A DNA stretch of 64,000 bases from Molanna angustata (GCA_963576475.1 OY754980.1:1917567-1981566), one strand, 5' to 3'. Positions 53,263 through 63,347 are shown, numbered from the stretch's first letter. Program-made: numbers and translations. Notes: a model not told the origin generated them from the sequence alone.

Positions 53263-53575
53263 CTAGTAAGAATCCTAAGGTTGTTCCTGCTCATTATTAG
53301 GATCCGCTTAGAGTATGTTGAAGAGAATCCTGAAATGAGTGCTTTTGAATGTCTATGTCCTGGAGTAGATAACCAGAGTTCAGTGGTATTGTCAAGCATT
53401 CTATGGTAAAGTGTTGATTTAACAATACTATTAGCTAGGAGACAGTGAGGCTCCGGCCCATAGCTGTGTCCGAAAAGAGTAGACACATACACACACAAAA
53501 CGCGCGCACGCCCACACGCACACAGTCAGTCTGTTCCTAGAGCCATCGAAGTGCGGACGTCTTAATATTGATAAT
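53263..53575. other. Gap with (CA)n/(CG)-rich microsatellite
   Basis: CACATACACACACAAAACGC followed by GCGCACGCCCACACGCACAC lies at about 53485-53523, just upstream of the MADF exon. The rest is unassigned. Confidence 0.5.
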
Positions 53576-53705
53576 ATGGAACATTTAATAGAAAGCGCGC
53601 GCAAGTATCCATGCTTATGGAAAATCGATTCACATGACTACAAAGACATCGAATTAAAAGAAGCTGCCTGGTGAGAAGTAATAAAGGATAGTGATCTTCC
53701 AAATG
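53576..53705 (+). pseudogene. MADF-domain first exon, with in-frame stop and splice donor
   Basis: ATG at 53576 starts MEHLIESARKYPCLWK, then YKDIELKEAAW, a TGA, then EVIKDSDLPNG. The LIE.....P.LW......YKD...k..aW.ev pattern is the MADF DNA-binding domain. GTAAGTACC at 53706 is a strong splice donor. The stop (TGG TGA GAA) has CGA in the duplicate copy at 53781, which would read arginine. MADF domains occur in host transcription factors and in Harbinger partner proteins. Which applies here is unknown. Confidence 0.65.
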
Positions 53706-53890
53706 GTAAGTACCACGTTTATTTTAAACAATCTCTAAATACCTTTAACTAAAACTCATTATCAATAATTTAACTCATTAGCGAGAAGTAATAAAGGATA
53801 GTGATCTTCCAAATGGTAAGTACCACGTTTATTTTAAACAATCTCTAAATACCTTTAACTAAAACTCATTATCAATAATTTAACTCATTA
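53671..53890. repeat. 110-bp tandem duplication of an exon end and donor site
   Basis: 53671-53780 and 53781-53890 are almost identical (GYGAGAAGTAATAAAGGATA...AATTTAACTCATTA). Each copy carries CCAAATGGTAAGTACC, so the MADF exon end and its splice donor are duplicated. Confidence 0.93.
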
Positions 53891-54113
53891 TTGGGGAATC
53901 CTTTCCTCCGCGATATGTTTGAGACGCATCCCAGGATACAGTAAGAAGGGGCCCTAATGGCTCAGAGAGAGAGCAATTATAATTGGATAAGTCTAGATAT
54001 AGGCATTTAGAGGTGGAGTATGATGAGTAATAATTTTTACTCCACACACGTGTAGAAAAAAAAGTTTAGATTTACACATGTACATATATATTTAGCGAAA
54101 CAAACTATTTAAG
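53891..54113. other. Non-coding gap
   Basis: No recognised feature. Confidence 0.4.
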
Positions 54114-55035
54114 TTTGCCGAATGGGTCTCGTAAGAGGAATTCCCACAGAATGGACATTCAATGACATATGTATAAATATTGAAGTTCAATGTGGCTGTG
54201 ATAACCCCTGAAGGTGTTCAATGGGTTCCCACTCAAGACTGTTGTTGTAACATTAAATGGACAAATCCTGCCAACAAGGATCTATTCATTTTATACCTCA
54301 TTGATAGGGGAAAAGTATCAAATCAATATCCTACCATCCAATGCTTCAACTGCTGCAGATTTGGACATACCAAAACATTATGCAGATCTCCGTCGCTATG
54401 TTTTAAGTGTGGCCAAGCTCATACTGGTGAATCCTGCACTACTCCGATGATCAATCAAAAATGCTTAAACTGTTCAGGACATCATTCTGCTGTTAACCGC
54501 AACTGTCCAGAATATGCCAGGCAGAACAATATTAAAAGAATAATGTCTGAACAAAATTCTTTGTATTTAGAAGCTTCCAAGCAACTACCTCCAACAAAAA
54601 GTACTTTTGAAGATGTCCTATCAAATGGTGAAATTAAATCATCCACTCTTCAGGCCTCACACATGGAATAAGACCCACCACTTCCAAAAAGCCTGCCAAG
54701 ATTCCAACGCCACATCACACCATCAGAAAGGAAGGAAATTGAGAATCTCTTGTGGAAATCCAACTCCAATCTCAAAGATGGTTGTGACTATGCCAAAATA
54801 AGTTCCGAGTCAAGTTGTATTACTCAAAAAGACAATTACATAACTGGAATACTCAATAATTTATTTCTGCTAATTACTAAATTACTCAGTAATCCATCAA
54901 CCATACCGCCAAACGCTGTTCCACTTATTCACAATCAAATTTTACTATTAAAAAAATACATTGATGGCAATTTGCCGAATAGCCGCAAGTATTTGGCAAA
55001 TCAAAACCCTCATGATTACCCATTGGCACTCTGAC
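54114..55035 (+). pseudogene. Non-LTR retrotransposon ORF1 (gag-like) with three zinc knuckles
   Basis: GLVRGIPTEWTFNDICINIE, then in a second frame TVVVTLNGQILPTRIYSFY, then in a third YPTIQCFNCCRFGHTKTLC. The knuckles are CFNCCRFGHTKTLC, CFKCGQAHTGESC and CLNCSGHHSAVNRNC, followed by PEYARQNNIKRIMSEQNSL. A shifted frame (54750-55034) holds a hydrophobic helical tail ending PHDYPLAL. This is the ORF1 layout of I/Jockey-type elements, an RNA-binding nucleocapsid-like protein. At least three frameshifts. Confidence 0.85.
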
Positions 55036-55125
55036 GATGATCTTCAGATCGATACCGGTCAGTGCCAGTGTTAAAATTAAATAGTGAAACTAAAACTAAT
55101 TAGTGTTTTCATTTATACCTACCAT
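55024..55125 (+). repeat. Tail repeat 1, with hammerhead-like hairpin
   Basis: GGCACTCTGACGATGATCTT, CAGATCGATACCGGTCAGTG, then an A/T-rich tail to TCATTTATACCTA. CTGAC pairs with GTCAG around GATC/GATC. A similar block recurs at 55616-55715, about 592 bp downstream. It resembles the motif found at the 3' ends of Penelope elements. Confidence 0.6.
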
Positions 55126-55129
55126 ATCA

Positions 55130-55614
55130 TGGATATAATTATTATATAGAGTTGTATAATATCTTAATGTATAGAACTCTGTGGCGAAGCATTTATGACG
55201 TATAGCGTGTGGCGGAGCATTTATGAAGTTTGACGGAATGTTCGAGAATATCAGACCAGATGTATCGAAATGACAGCAGCCAATAAGAACTTATGGAACG
55301 TTTGAGAAATACACCGAATGTCTCGATGTGACAACTCAACCAATGAGAAGCAACAGAATGTTCTAGAACAACAAACCGGAAGTTCAAGACAACTCGTCCA
55401 AGGTGAAACGTCGAAATTTTCCAGAACAATGAGGGGGCTTTATATACCGAGAAAATAACGAAGACGCTCCAGTGCCATTCAATCCTCTCACTCGTTAATT
55501 AGTGCATATTTTATGTAACTGTGGACTTATTGTTAATTTGTGTAATAAATCTGTAATTATAAAATATTTCAATTTGGTAAATAACATAATTATTACAACT
55601 CCATATGATAATTA
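55130..55614 (+). mobile_element. LTR-like or terminal-repeat-like segment carrying a heat-shock-type promoter
   Basis: It lies between two direct tail repeats. It holds an HSE/CCAAT array, a TATA box and a likely start site (55236-55480), then AATAAATCTG as a possible polyadenylation signal at about 55543. The ends are loosely inverted (TATAATTATTATATAGAGTTG near the left; CAACTCCATATGATAATTACA at the right). No target duplication was found, so solo LTR, Penelope terminal repeat or captured promoter all remain possible. Confidence 0.5.
55236..55480 (+). promoter_or_regulatory. Heat-shock-element / CCAAT tandem array with TATA box and start site
   Basis: GAATGTTCGAGAA (55236-55248), GAACGTTTGAGAA (55296-55308) and GAATGTTCTAGAA (55356-55368) are HSE triplets (GAAnnTTCnnGAA; the middle one has TTT for TTC), exactly 60 bp apart. 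CCAAT boxes at 55280 and 55340 share that period. A weaker TTCCAGAA sits at 55419-55426 (TTCnnGAA). TATATA follows at 55441, and CCAGTGCCATTCAA (about 55469) sits where an initiator is expected. This is the architecture of strong heat-inducible promoters. No heat-shock protein ORF follows. Confidence 0.75.
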
Positions 55615-55615
55615 C

Positions 55616-55715
55616 AGCACTCTGACGATGATCTTCAACAGGTTGATGCCGGTCAGTACCAGTTTTAAATTAAATAGTAAAACTTAAACAAATTATTGTT
55701 TTCATTTTTACCTAG
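55616..55715 (+). repeat. Tail repeat 2
   Basis: GCACTCTGACGATGATCTTC, CCGGTCAGTACCAGTTTTAA, then TTGTTTTCATTTTTACCTA. It is a diverged direct copy of 55024-55125. Confidence 0.75.
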
Positions 55716-57611
55716 TATAATTACACCCATGATATGGGTAATCATGAGGGTTTTGATTTCATTGTTTGACGAGACTTGCCCCCCTTATTATGGTACCATA
55801 ACACATGGTTTTGAAGAACTGCAGAATTTTTTCTTTATGTCAATCGAAAGATTACTTCATCGCAATTTTAAGTTTTATTACTTTTTTTATTGATATAACC
55901 TGTTTTTTGCAAAAACCTGTTTTCAAACATCAATAATTTACGTTGTATTTGAGCCTATATCTTGCAAAACCTACGAGAGATATTTTCTTATTTTTAGCAA
56001 AAATAATATATTCAATTGTAAAACTATTTGATTATATTTGAAAATAATATTGATTTAAAAAAAAAGCTACGGCAATTCAATTTTCAAAGCACTAAAATCA
56101 CTTATTTTGAGAATTGAAACTGAAAAAAAAACTTCATAAAACAAAATCCCTTAAAAAACACAAATGATTGAAAAAATATATACGAAAAATATACGATTGT
56201 CTCCATATACTGCTGCCGTTCTTGGATAATGCCGGTCATGGCGTTTTTTTCGTTACCACTAGACGATCTTGGGTAAAATTCTTATCTTATGAAGAAGAAT
56301 GGTAGAAATATGTGTAGAAGAGGAAGAAGATTAGATAATTTTAGCTCATAGGAAAAGAAATTGTAGTTAGATTTTGAATAGGTAGTGTTCGGTATTGTTT
56401 CAGTATGCCGAATTCACGCGCCAAAATAATATACAATAAAATCATCATTTATCAGCGCTACGGTACGAAGTGCCTTCCCCTCCTTACCTCTCCCTACCAT
56501 TTACCTTCCTATCCAACCTTCAAGGCCAATGAGTCGACCAGTAGTCGATGAGTAGTCGTCGTCGATCGGTCGCAAGCACTGTCACATTTCGTTCGCTGTC
56601 GTTTGTGATACAAATTTTCGCTCGTCGCAAAACATCTCGTATCGTAAATTAAAAAAATTTTCAGTGCACCAATTTATCAGTGCAACAGTGAAAGGAGGCG
56701 AATTCGAATATTGGTGTGTCCTATCTAATATCCTTTCGTTTCCTGTTACCGGCTTTTCACACAAGCACGGATTCAAGATTCAATTTAATGCATGGCCTGT
56801 GACAATATTGTCGAAACCAAAATATCTTCTTCAATCTTTCGATAATATACAGTCCACTCTTACAGCCCGAATTGTAACTCGACGTTTGGCGCTAACAGGT
56901 AGCATAGTTAGCTAGAAATAAGAGATAACGGGACATATTTGGGTATAGTATAAATAGTCAAAATAGTTTAAACAAGAGTCCCATCTATCATCAGTATGCA
57001 GTGGAATGGTAAGTAATAGTAATGAACTTGTATATCCAAGTATTATGTACTTCTTATTTCAATACACCCCAATAACAACAAGAATTAATCTCATTATCTA
57101 TAGTGTGCCACCAAGAATACCATAGAAAAAGATGATCTCTGTCATTAATAGCATTATTTATAAAAACAGTATGGAGGCCTCTAAAGCAAAAATTTTGTCA
57201 AATTAACATTAGCGTCCGACCGAATTCGAAGGTTTGAGTACTAAGAAATTTTGTAATACATTTAATAAACCATAAAAATATTGATTCAAATTGTGAAGTT
57301 ATTTTTATATACTCACACTACGACCAGTTTTAACTGTTCAAGCAATTTCATTTAGCCTAATTCATGCGCGTTTAGCTATTTCATTTTTAATATTTTTATC
57401 TGTTCATAGAAACTTTGAGCAATACTTATTTACATTCAGAAATCCATACAAAAAACAACAAGGTAACTTTACATCATTTTTGTAAAAAAAGTCATCTTTG
57501 GAGTAGTAAAAAATAAATACATTAGAGTTTCGATAATCCAAACACCCAAAACTTCTTCAGATACACAAAGCATTCAGTATTTTTATAAATAAAATGGTAT
57601 TTTATTTATTT
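55716..57611. other. Mostly AT-rich stretch with a GC-richer core at 56390-56900
   Basis: No protein domain was recognised. 56390-56900 is less AT-rich and has several CG-containing words (CGTCGTCGATCGGTCGC), an 83-codon frame (56664-56915) with no known motif, and a donor-like ATGGTAAGTAATAG near 57006. It could be the promoter and first exon of a gene on the plus strand. The evidence is too weak to call. Confidence 0.35.
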
Positions 57612-57784
57612 AGATGGGTGGTGGCAGAGTGGGTGGTTAGCGCCCTCGGTTAGTAATCCAGTGGTCGCGAGTTCGAATCCTGCCACGACCGATTTCGTTC
57701 ACCTAAGCACAAGCATATGCTTAATTTATGAGGATGCATATGTACTTGTTACAAGGACATATTCATTATTTTTTTAAAAAAACT
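57612..57784 (+). mobile_element. tRNA-derived SINE, family 1
   Basis: AGATGGGTGGTGGCAGAGTG, GGTTAGCGCCCTCGGTTAGT, box B GAGTTCGAATCCTGCC, body GCACAAGCATATGCTTA, GTACTTGTTACAAGGACATA, A/T-rich tail. Same family as 59574-59758 and the interrupted copy at 7697-8065. The tRNA-like part has a disturbed acceptor stem and is not a working tRNA. Confidence 0.9.
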
Positions 57785-58046
57785 AAAAGTATGTTTCAAT
57801 CATACTTTTTTAAAGAATTTCGGAATGGAATAGTGCTTTGCCTGGTGGTATATAGCAACATAGAAAACAATTTACCTCTACGATACTGATTTACTGAGAA
57901 ATGGCGGTTGCTAATGTAATAGGTGGGTTGTTCGGATTAGCTAGACTCTACTGTAATATTACTTTTTTTTACATAGTTAATAACTTGTCAATTATATTTT
58001 ATAAAATTAAAATTGTTGTATATATGTCAGAGCTGATATACTGGAC
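57785..58046. other. Non-coding gap, 3' flank of a host gene
   Basis: A/T-rich. It lies downstream of the minus-strand terminal exon and probably includes its 3' UTR. AATATA/ATTATA variants are present, but no clear AATAAA signal could be fixed. Confidence 0.4.
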
Positions 58047-58339
58047 CTATTCACTGTGAACCTTTATGGGGTCTGTAAATCTGGAGGTGAGGATGTAGAA
58101 GGCAGCCGGGGCAGGCACCAGGGTGAGAAGAGCTCCGTGGAAAACTGGATCCTTGAATCCCGTGATGGAGACGATGCCGTAGGCGTGCAACAGCCAATGT
58201 CCAATGAGAATGACGGCGTTCCTCACGTCGCTCACCGACGACACAATCATAGACTTGACAGACTGGTCCACCTTCACAGAAAAGTGAGAGGCCGACGACA
58301 TCATAGACAAGATTATAATTATGTACGGAAAGGAGTAGT
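58047..58339 (-). CDS. Host gene, terminal coding exon of a multi-pass membrane protein
   Basis: The acceptor TGATTGTTTCAG ends at 58340, and the exon runs to a TAG stop at 58047-58049. It adds two bases and 96 codons: YSFPYIIIILSMMSSASHFS, VKVDQSVKSMIVSSVSD, RNAVILIGHWLLHAYGIVSI, GALLTLVPAPAAFYILTSRF. Three hydrophobic segments are likely membrane helices. The phase (two leading bases) exactly complements the one-base overhang of the exon at 62164-62333. There is no stop, and no transposon motif is present. I do not recognise the gene by name; a conserved transmembrane protein is the best description. Confidence 0.7.
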
Positions 58340-58689
58340 CTGAAACAATCAAAACATTATCTGTGAAATAAACTATAATATGATTCAATAATACACCACT
58401 GTGTTTAGTAAGAGCCATGTGAGTTGTTTTGGAATATCCTAGAACTTGTCACAATTTTTTTATTATTATCAGATGGATGTCCAAAATGATATGTTTGATG
58501 TAAAGACTGTATATTTCACCAAGTCCGATTGTCAAGACCAGTGGCGACTCTATAAGAAGTGCATTGGATTAATTGCACTACCAATTTTTTAATGGTATAT
58601 TCTAAAAATTAATATTAAAATATGTTTGAAATATATTAAAACGCTTTAATTTATTACTATTATTTTCTAAACAAATTAATAAACACAAT

Positions 58690-59095
58690 ATAAGACATTC
58701 GTGCGACCGATCACGACGTATGCTGTGGAAACACGAGCAGACACTGTACGAACTAAGGGGCTCCTAAGGACAACGGAGATGAAGGTTCTAAGGTCAATCA
58801 CTGGTAAAACTCTCAAAGATCGTGTTCGCAATGTTCATATAAGGAAAACATATGGAATAGAGGACATCGTTCGGTGGAGTAGATCCAGAAGAAGGCATTG
58901 GAGGGACCACGTAGCCAGGATGGACAGTGATAGACTTGCATTTATAGCGGCGAATGAAATCCCTTCTGGCCGCCGCCTACGCGGAAGACCACCCAAGAGA
59001 TGAAACGATAGTTGGACTTCGTCATCCCAGGAGGCATAGTTTCTGAAGACCAACTAGGTCTACTAAACGAAGAAGAAGAAGATTCATCACCCACA
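58690..59095 (+). pseudogene. RTE-type ORF C-terminal tail with 3' GAA microsatellite
   Basis: RPITTYAVETRADT, LRTTEMKVLRSITGKTLKD, RVRNVHIRKTYGIEDIVRW, RRHWRDHVARMDSDRLAF and SGRRLRGRPPKR, then a stop and WTSSSQEA. The sequence ends in GAAGAAGAAGAAG, as RTE-type elements often end in short simple repeats. 5'-truncated to the post-RT tail. Confidence 0.88.
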
Positions 59096-59573
59096 ATATA
59101 TACCCTCGCAATCGACATAATATTATGTAATCTACTGCAGTACAATTATTATTATTATGTATGGTGTGCGATATTCAAATTGTACAAATATTGATTATTT
59201 TATAATTAATATAGTGTACATATGTATGAAAAGACAAGGACAACCCTGTACCACATGTGATAGATAGCGATATTTGTACTGATTTATTCCACAGACTTGT
59301 GCGCTGCACCGAGTTTATTATATATTAGATGTACTTAGAATGTATACCTCTATCTCGCTCTTTAATACATTAGCCATTCGTATTGAAAGAGACATGCAGC
59401 CGATTCCGCTCCTAAAGTACAAGTGTCACCTATTGACACACAACTTTAGACCTTCACATCTTGGTAGATTTATACTTGATTGAGAAGAAAATTGTATGAG
59501 TTATACTCCCATACATTTCTCTATATAACATCTATCAATAAATCAACATACATATAACATCAACATATCGATT
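59096..59573. other. Intronic A/T-rich stretch
   Basis: 59260-59470 is slightly GC-richer and unassigned (possible MITE fragment). No ends were found. Confidence 0.4.
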
Positions 59574-59758
59574 AGATGGGTCGATGGCAGAGGGGTTAGC
59601 GCGCTGGGTTAGCAATCCAGTGGTAGCGAGTTCGAATCCTGCCTCGACCGATTTCGTTCACCTGTAGCACAAGCATTTATGCTTATTTTAGGGAATGTAG
59701 GAAGATGTACATATGTACTTGTTTAACAAGGACATATTCATTTTTTATAAAAAAAAAA
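59574..59758 (+). mobile_element. tRNA-derived SINE, family 1, best-preserved copy
   Basis: AGATGGGTCGATGGCAGAGG, GGTTAGCGCGCTGGG, anticodon-like loop TTAGCAA, AGTTCGAATCCTGCC, then GCACAAGCATTTATGCTTAT, GTACTTGTTTAACAAGGACA, ATTCATTTTTTATAAAAAA. This copy shows the uninterrupted target of the hairpin MITE at 7729-7909. Confidence 0.92.
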
Positions 59759-59940
59759 TCAGTTAAAACAATATTGTAAAATAACATTATCACGCATAAA
59801 AAAGAACCATGTAAATTTGAAAGCGAGTAAACGGCACTGATTCAAATGTGAACTTATCCTTGTTTGAACTTCATTTTTAACAATTGTCAATTTTGGGTGC
59901 GGTTTTTACTTTGAATTAAAAAATTATTTGAAAACAAATA

Positions 59941-60200
59941 CCACCATACCATCACGCCATTTCCCTATTTGGGGTAGGCAGAGAGAACCGAACGCCAGGC
60001 TCCTCTCTCTTGACATACATTCCTCGCTTCATTCACGTCCATACTTCTAACATCACCATCTTTCAAAATCCCATTTATGTGATCATGCCAACTTTTTCTT
60101 GGCCGACCTCTACTTTTCGTTCCTCTTTTATCAGTCTTGTATACTTTTTTTGTCAGACGGTCATCACTCATTCTTTCTATGTGGCCGAACCTTACCTTAG
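59941..60200 (-). pseudogene. Non-LTR retrotransposon C-terminal tail
   Basis: Minus strand: VRFGHIERMSDDRLTKKVYK, SRGRPRKSWHDHINGIL, NEARNVCQERGAWRSVLSAY, stop. The GHieRM.ddRl.k.vy...G...rGRP...W.D.i......A.n...eR..Wr pattern is the post-RT tail of an RTE-like element, a different subfamily from 58690. The last 68 codons are open. Confidence 0.85.
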
Positions 60201-62163
60201 GGTGATACTGTGACTTTAATACATTTGTTTAAATATATTTTATTGTTTATATGGTATAAATACCTATTAATTAATTTATTATTTAATCAGGAAAAAAATG
60301 CACTAACAATTAAAAATACAATTGACCAGTCGCCACTTGTCAAGACTATCATCGTTTACTGTAGTATATCATCCGTAGATAGATCCGGACATATGGACTC
60401 ATCAGTTACATTTTACAAACTACAATTGTAAATTTCAATCAAGATCCATGTTTTAACTTTTCCTACAATAGAGATATTTCATCTTTGAGGATGTTGTTTA
60501 CATGATCATGCTATACTTTTCTTAGACAACCCCAAACTCTCATTTCTATTCGTATATTTTTTAAATAAAATATTCTTTAATACAGTTGAAATTTTGCATT
60601 GTAATGTAATTATGTTATTGACTTATTTTCTCTTTGTATGAAATAAGTTGTATCTACAATGATAATCCAGTAAATTTCTAGTTTCAACAGATAAAATCAG
60701 GTTAATGATATTATGCAGCAAAATATTTAAGTAAAAAAAGACGGCAATTTATTAAACTTTAACAGACACATTGGTTGGGGTTCCATTAACCAGTGTATAG
60801 ACAAATGGAAGATGTGATTTCTAATAGTCTACTGAAGTAAATATAAAAAAGCACGCTTTATACTGTAAAGCTTCATATTATAACTGACATGATAAAATAT
60901 GAAGTAACGTCATCTCAATCCATTCAAATATTTAAAGGTAAATTAAAAAAACTTTATTTGTCAAATAGTTCCTAAATTCCTTCTATATCCTTCCATCACC
61001 TCCTTTTCCTCATTGCTATGATCATTGTTATTTTTATTATTCTTTTATTTTTAAACTCTCTTTTCATTTTTTTCTCTTTGTAATTTTTTTTTTATATTTC
61101 TTACTCTTTTATGTTATTTTTTATCAATTTATTTCTCACTTAATTAGTACTGTACCAATTTAACTAAGAGACTTCACGTTGCTCGGGTTGGTTGGAAGAA
61201 ATTGCCTTATGGCAATAAACCTGCCTTTGTACACATGTACATAAATTATATAAATAAATAAAATATCATATATCATACATGTCATGTTGGATTTAGTTGT
61301 TTTTGTCAGTCAGAATTAAATACCTACATCAGAATTATTGTCAAAAAGTAAACACGGAAAACAACATTCACTACACCCGCATTACGCATTCTTTTCACTA
61401 CATCTGCAAAGCCATGACGTTTTTTATTACAAATTCATCTTAAAACTTCGAATATATTTACGTGATTTACAAGAACTAATTTGAGATAATCAGATGATTG
61501 GCCGGGAGGCCCTTAGTTTTTCACATTCACACGATCATCGTAATTAAAGTAACGCGAAATTAAATTATGTATACTATTCACCATTAAAAATATAAAATTA
61601 ACCCTATTTCATCACTCTGCAAACACAACCACAACACAACATGCAAAATGGCGCGCTGTCATCAACGGCCTTCAGCACTCCAGCTGATCGCTTATTGCGA
61701 AGTGCGCAGACGCTAATATTAGTTGTGTTCATAAATACACTAATTCATCTACAACTTACTGGAAAGAGATATATTTCGGTAAATTCATGAACATACATAG
61801 GAACGTGCCCGAGAGCTCCATACATTTCGCATTATATTGTACTACGGCATTGGAATCAATTATATGAGTTTACATACAGTTCTTCGGGCGCAAGTACATT
61901 GTGCCCGCGGAACAAAATTTTTCATAGAATCTCGCTGTATGAAACGAACTATTGCAGTATTTTACTATTACAACCTTAAGGTGGAAACACATTTATTTTT
62001 ATTAAAAATAATGAATTACCCGAATTAATTTAGCAAATATTTTTGGAATCTATCGAACAAAATTTTTGGGAGGGCTCAGCCCGAGAGCCCCTTTGGGGGA
62101 GCCGCCACTGCTTCCCACAATATGCCAATTAAGATATTTTAAAATTAAATAAAGTGCACTTAC

Positions 62164-62333
62164 AAATTAATCCCGCAGCAATGGCATGTATTAGTATCAG
62201 AACGGGTAGAAAGTAAAGACCACAATAAACGGCGAGGGCAGAGCGCCTGGGAAGAAGACGAGAAAACAGTACACAGCGGAAAAGTAAAAGTAGTCCAATG
62301 CACAAACTGTACATAATCAACACCAAGGTATAC
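62164..62333 (-). CDS. Host gene, internal coding exon of a multi-pass membrane protein
   Basis: The minus-strand acceptor ATTTTCCAG precedes 62333 and the donor GTAAGT follows 62164. The frame that joins in phase to 58047-58339 reads YTLVLIMYSLCIGLLLLFRC, VLFSRLLPRRSALAVYCGLY, FLPVLILIHAIAAGLI. Two strongly hydrophobic segments flank a basic loop (RLLPRR), as in a membrane protein with a cytosolic loop. The upstream exon, expected to end with two bases of a split codon, is not found within the window. Gene name not recognised. Confidence 0.65.
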
Positions 62334-62378
62334 CTGGAAAATTAATTTAATACATATTTCGACATTCAAGTAATATCT

Positions 62379-62550
62379 ATATTTAAATTAACAAATAAAA
62401 CAGAACACAATATTTTTCCATGGATTCCATTTATTACAACAGAACCTTTTCGCCGAGGTGTCTCGGCATTATCAAAGTCTAGATAGGCCTTAATCAATAG
62501 AATCTGTGGAAAAATACTGTGTTCTATTTTAACTGTTGATTTTAAAATGG
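62379..62550. mobile_element. MITE-like element with about 48-bp inverted repeats
   Basis: The left arm AAAACAGAACACAATATTTT-TCCATGGATT is mirrored at the right as AATCTGTGGA-AAAATACTGTGTTCTATTTT, with the outer A/T-rich sequence also pairing. A perfect GCCGAG-GTGT-CTCGGC hairpin lies near the centre (62452-62467). No coding. No target duplication fixed. Confidence 0.75.
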
Positions 62551-62686
62551 ATTTCCACCACAAAGTAAAGAATATACAGAGCTGACACAAACTACAACTT
62601 TAGGTTCAGGCGATTGGTACACAAAGTGAGGTGGAAAGAGGGAACCCAAACACATAGTAGTAAAAGTATAAGCATTTCAAAAAATT

Positions 62687-63347
62687 ATCCAACTATCGAT
62701 TTGTTCAAGACAACTTTGTTCTCTTAACATATCAACAAAGTTTCAAGCCAGGATACGCGATATTTGTATGTAGGGTCTATATTTTTCATGCCTTTTCCAA
62801 CTTTGAAGTCAAAAAACACCAACTTAGAGGCTTCGCAGCATATATGTTCTATAAACGGATTTATTCAGAATTCAGAGTAGAACATTTCGTGTGTTTGTGT
62901 GTGTGTGTCCTTATAACTTTGATCCGCTCAATTTACATTTTTTACTAAAAAAATATTTTTTTATGATAAATGTATGTGTTTAACTGTCTATATTTCCAAA
63001 GTTTTCTAAAATATCATAAAAGCCGAAACACCCCAACTAGATAATTTAATTTTCTATAAAATATTAACATTGTAGCAGTACATCTTAATTTTTTTTAACA
63101 ACTTTTATAAAAATCGAATTTAGTGACGACATTGCTTCATACAATTTGTATGGCAGTCTATACACAATATCTAAGAAGACTTAATAGTTTGATACTTAAT
63201 CTCTAACATACCTACATGTGTTGTATAGAAAACAAAATATATTAAAATATTCAATAATTTTGATTTATGAGTTTATAGTTTGGTACTTATTCTTCAATTA
63301 TACATACTATCGCTATTGACAGTTGAATCTCATGTGTTACATGTAAT
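62687..63347 (-). repeat. Copy D of the unclassified interspersed repeat
   Basis: On the minus strand it starts TAATTACATGTAACACATGA, GATTCAACTGTC, and ends AAATCGATAGTTGGAT. It is shorter than B and C by internal deletions but retains the GTGTTTCGGC, (AC)n and GAGAACAAAGTTGTC landmarks. Most diverged of the four copies. Confidence 0.85.

Larger units (their letters stand above)
58340..62163 (-). other. Intron of the host membrane-protein gene (inferred)
   Basis: Donor GTAAGT (minus strand, 62163-62158) and acceptor TTTCAG (58345-58340) bound 3.8 kb. It contains an RTE tail, a SINE and another non-LTR tail, all consistent with intron filling. A GC-richer block at 61640-61720 (CAAAATGGCGCGCTGTCATC) looks promoter-like and could be an internal promoter. 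60201-61630 is otherwise A/T-rich with nothing recognised. Confidence 0.6.

Noticed and set aside
56664..56915. 83-codon frame as a gene
   Set aside because: No recognisable motif, no clear splice partners. Left as an unassigned region.
58056..58343. 95-codon plus-strand frame
   Set aside because: It lies opposite the spliced membrane-protein exon and has no hydrophobic or conserved pattern.
58340..58418. N-terminal extension of the minus-strand exon to an ATG at 58418
   Set aside because: A consensus acceptor TTTCAG sits at 58345-58340 and the phase matches the upstream exon, so the extension is intron read-through.
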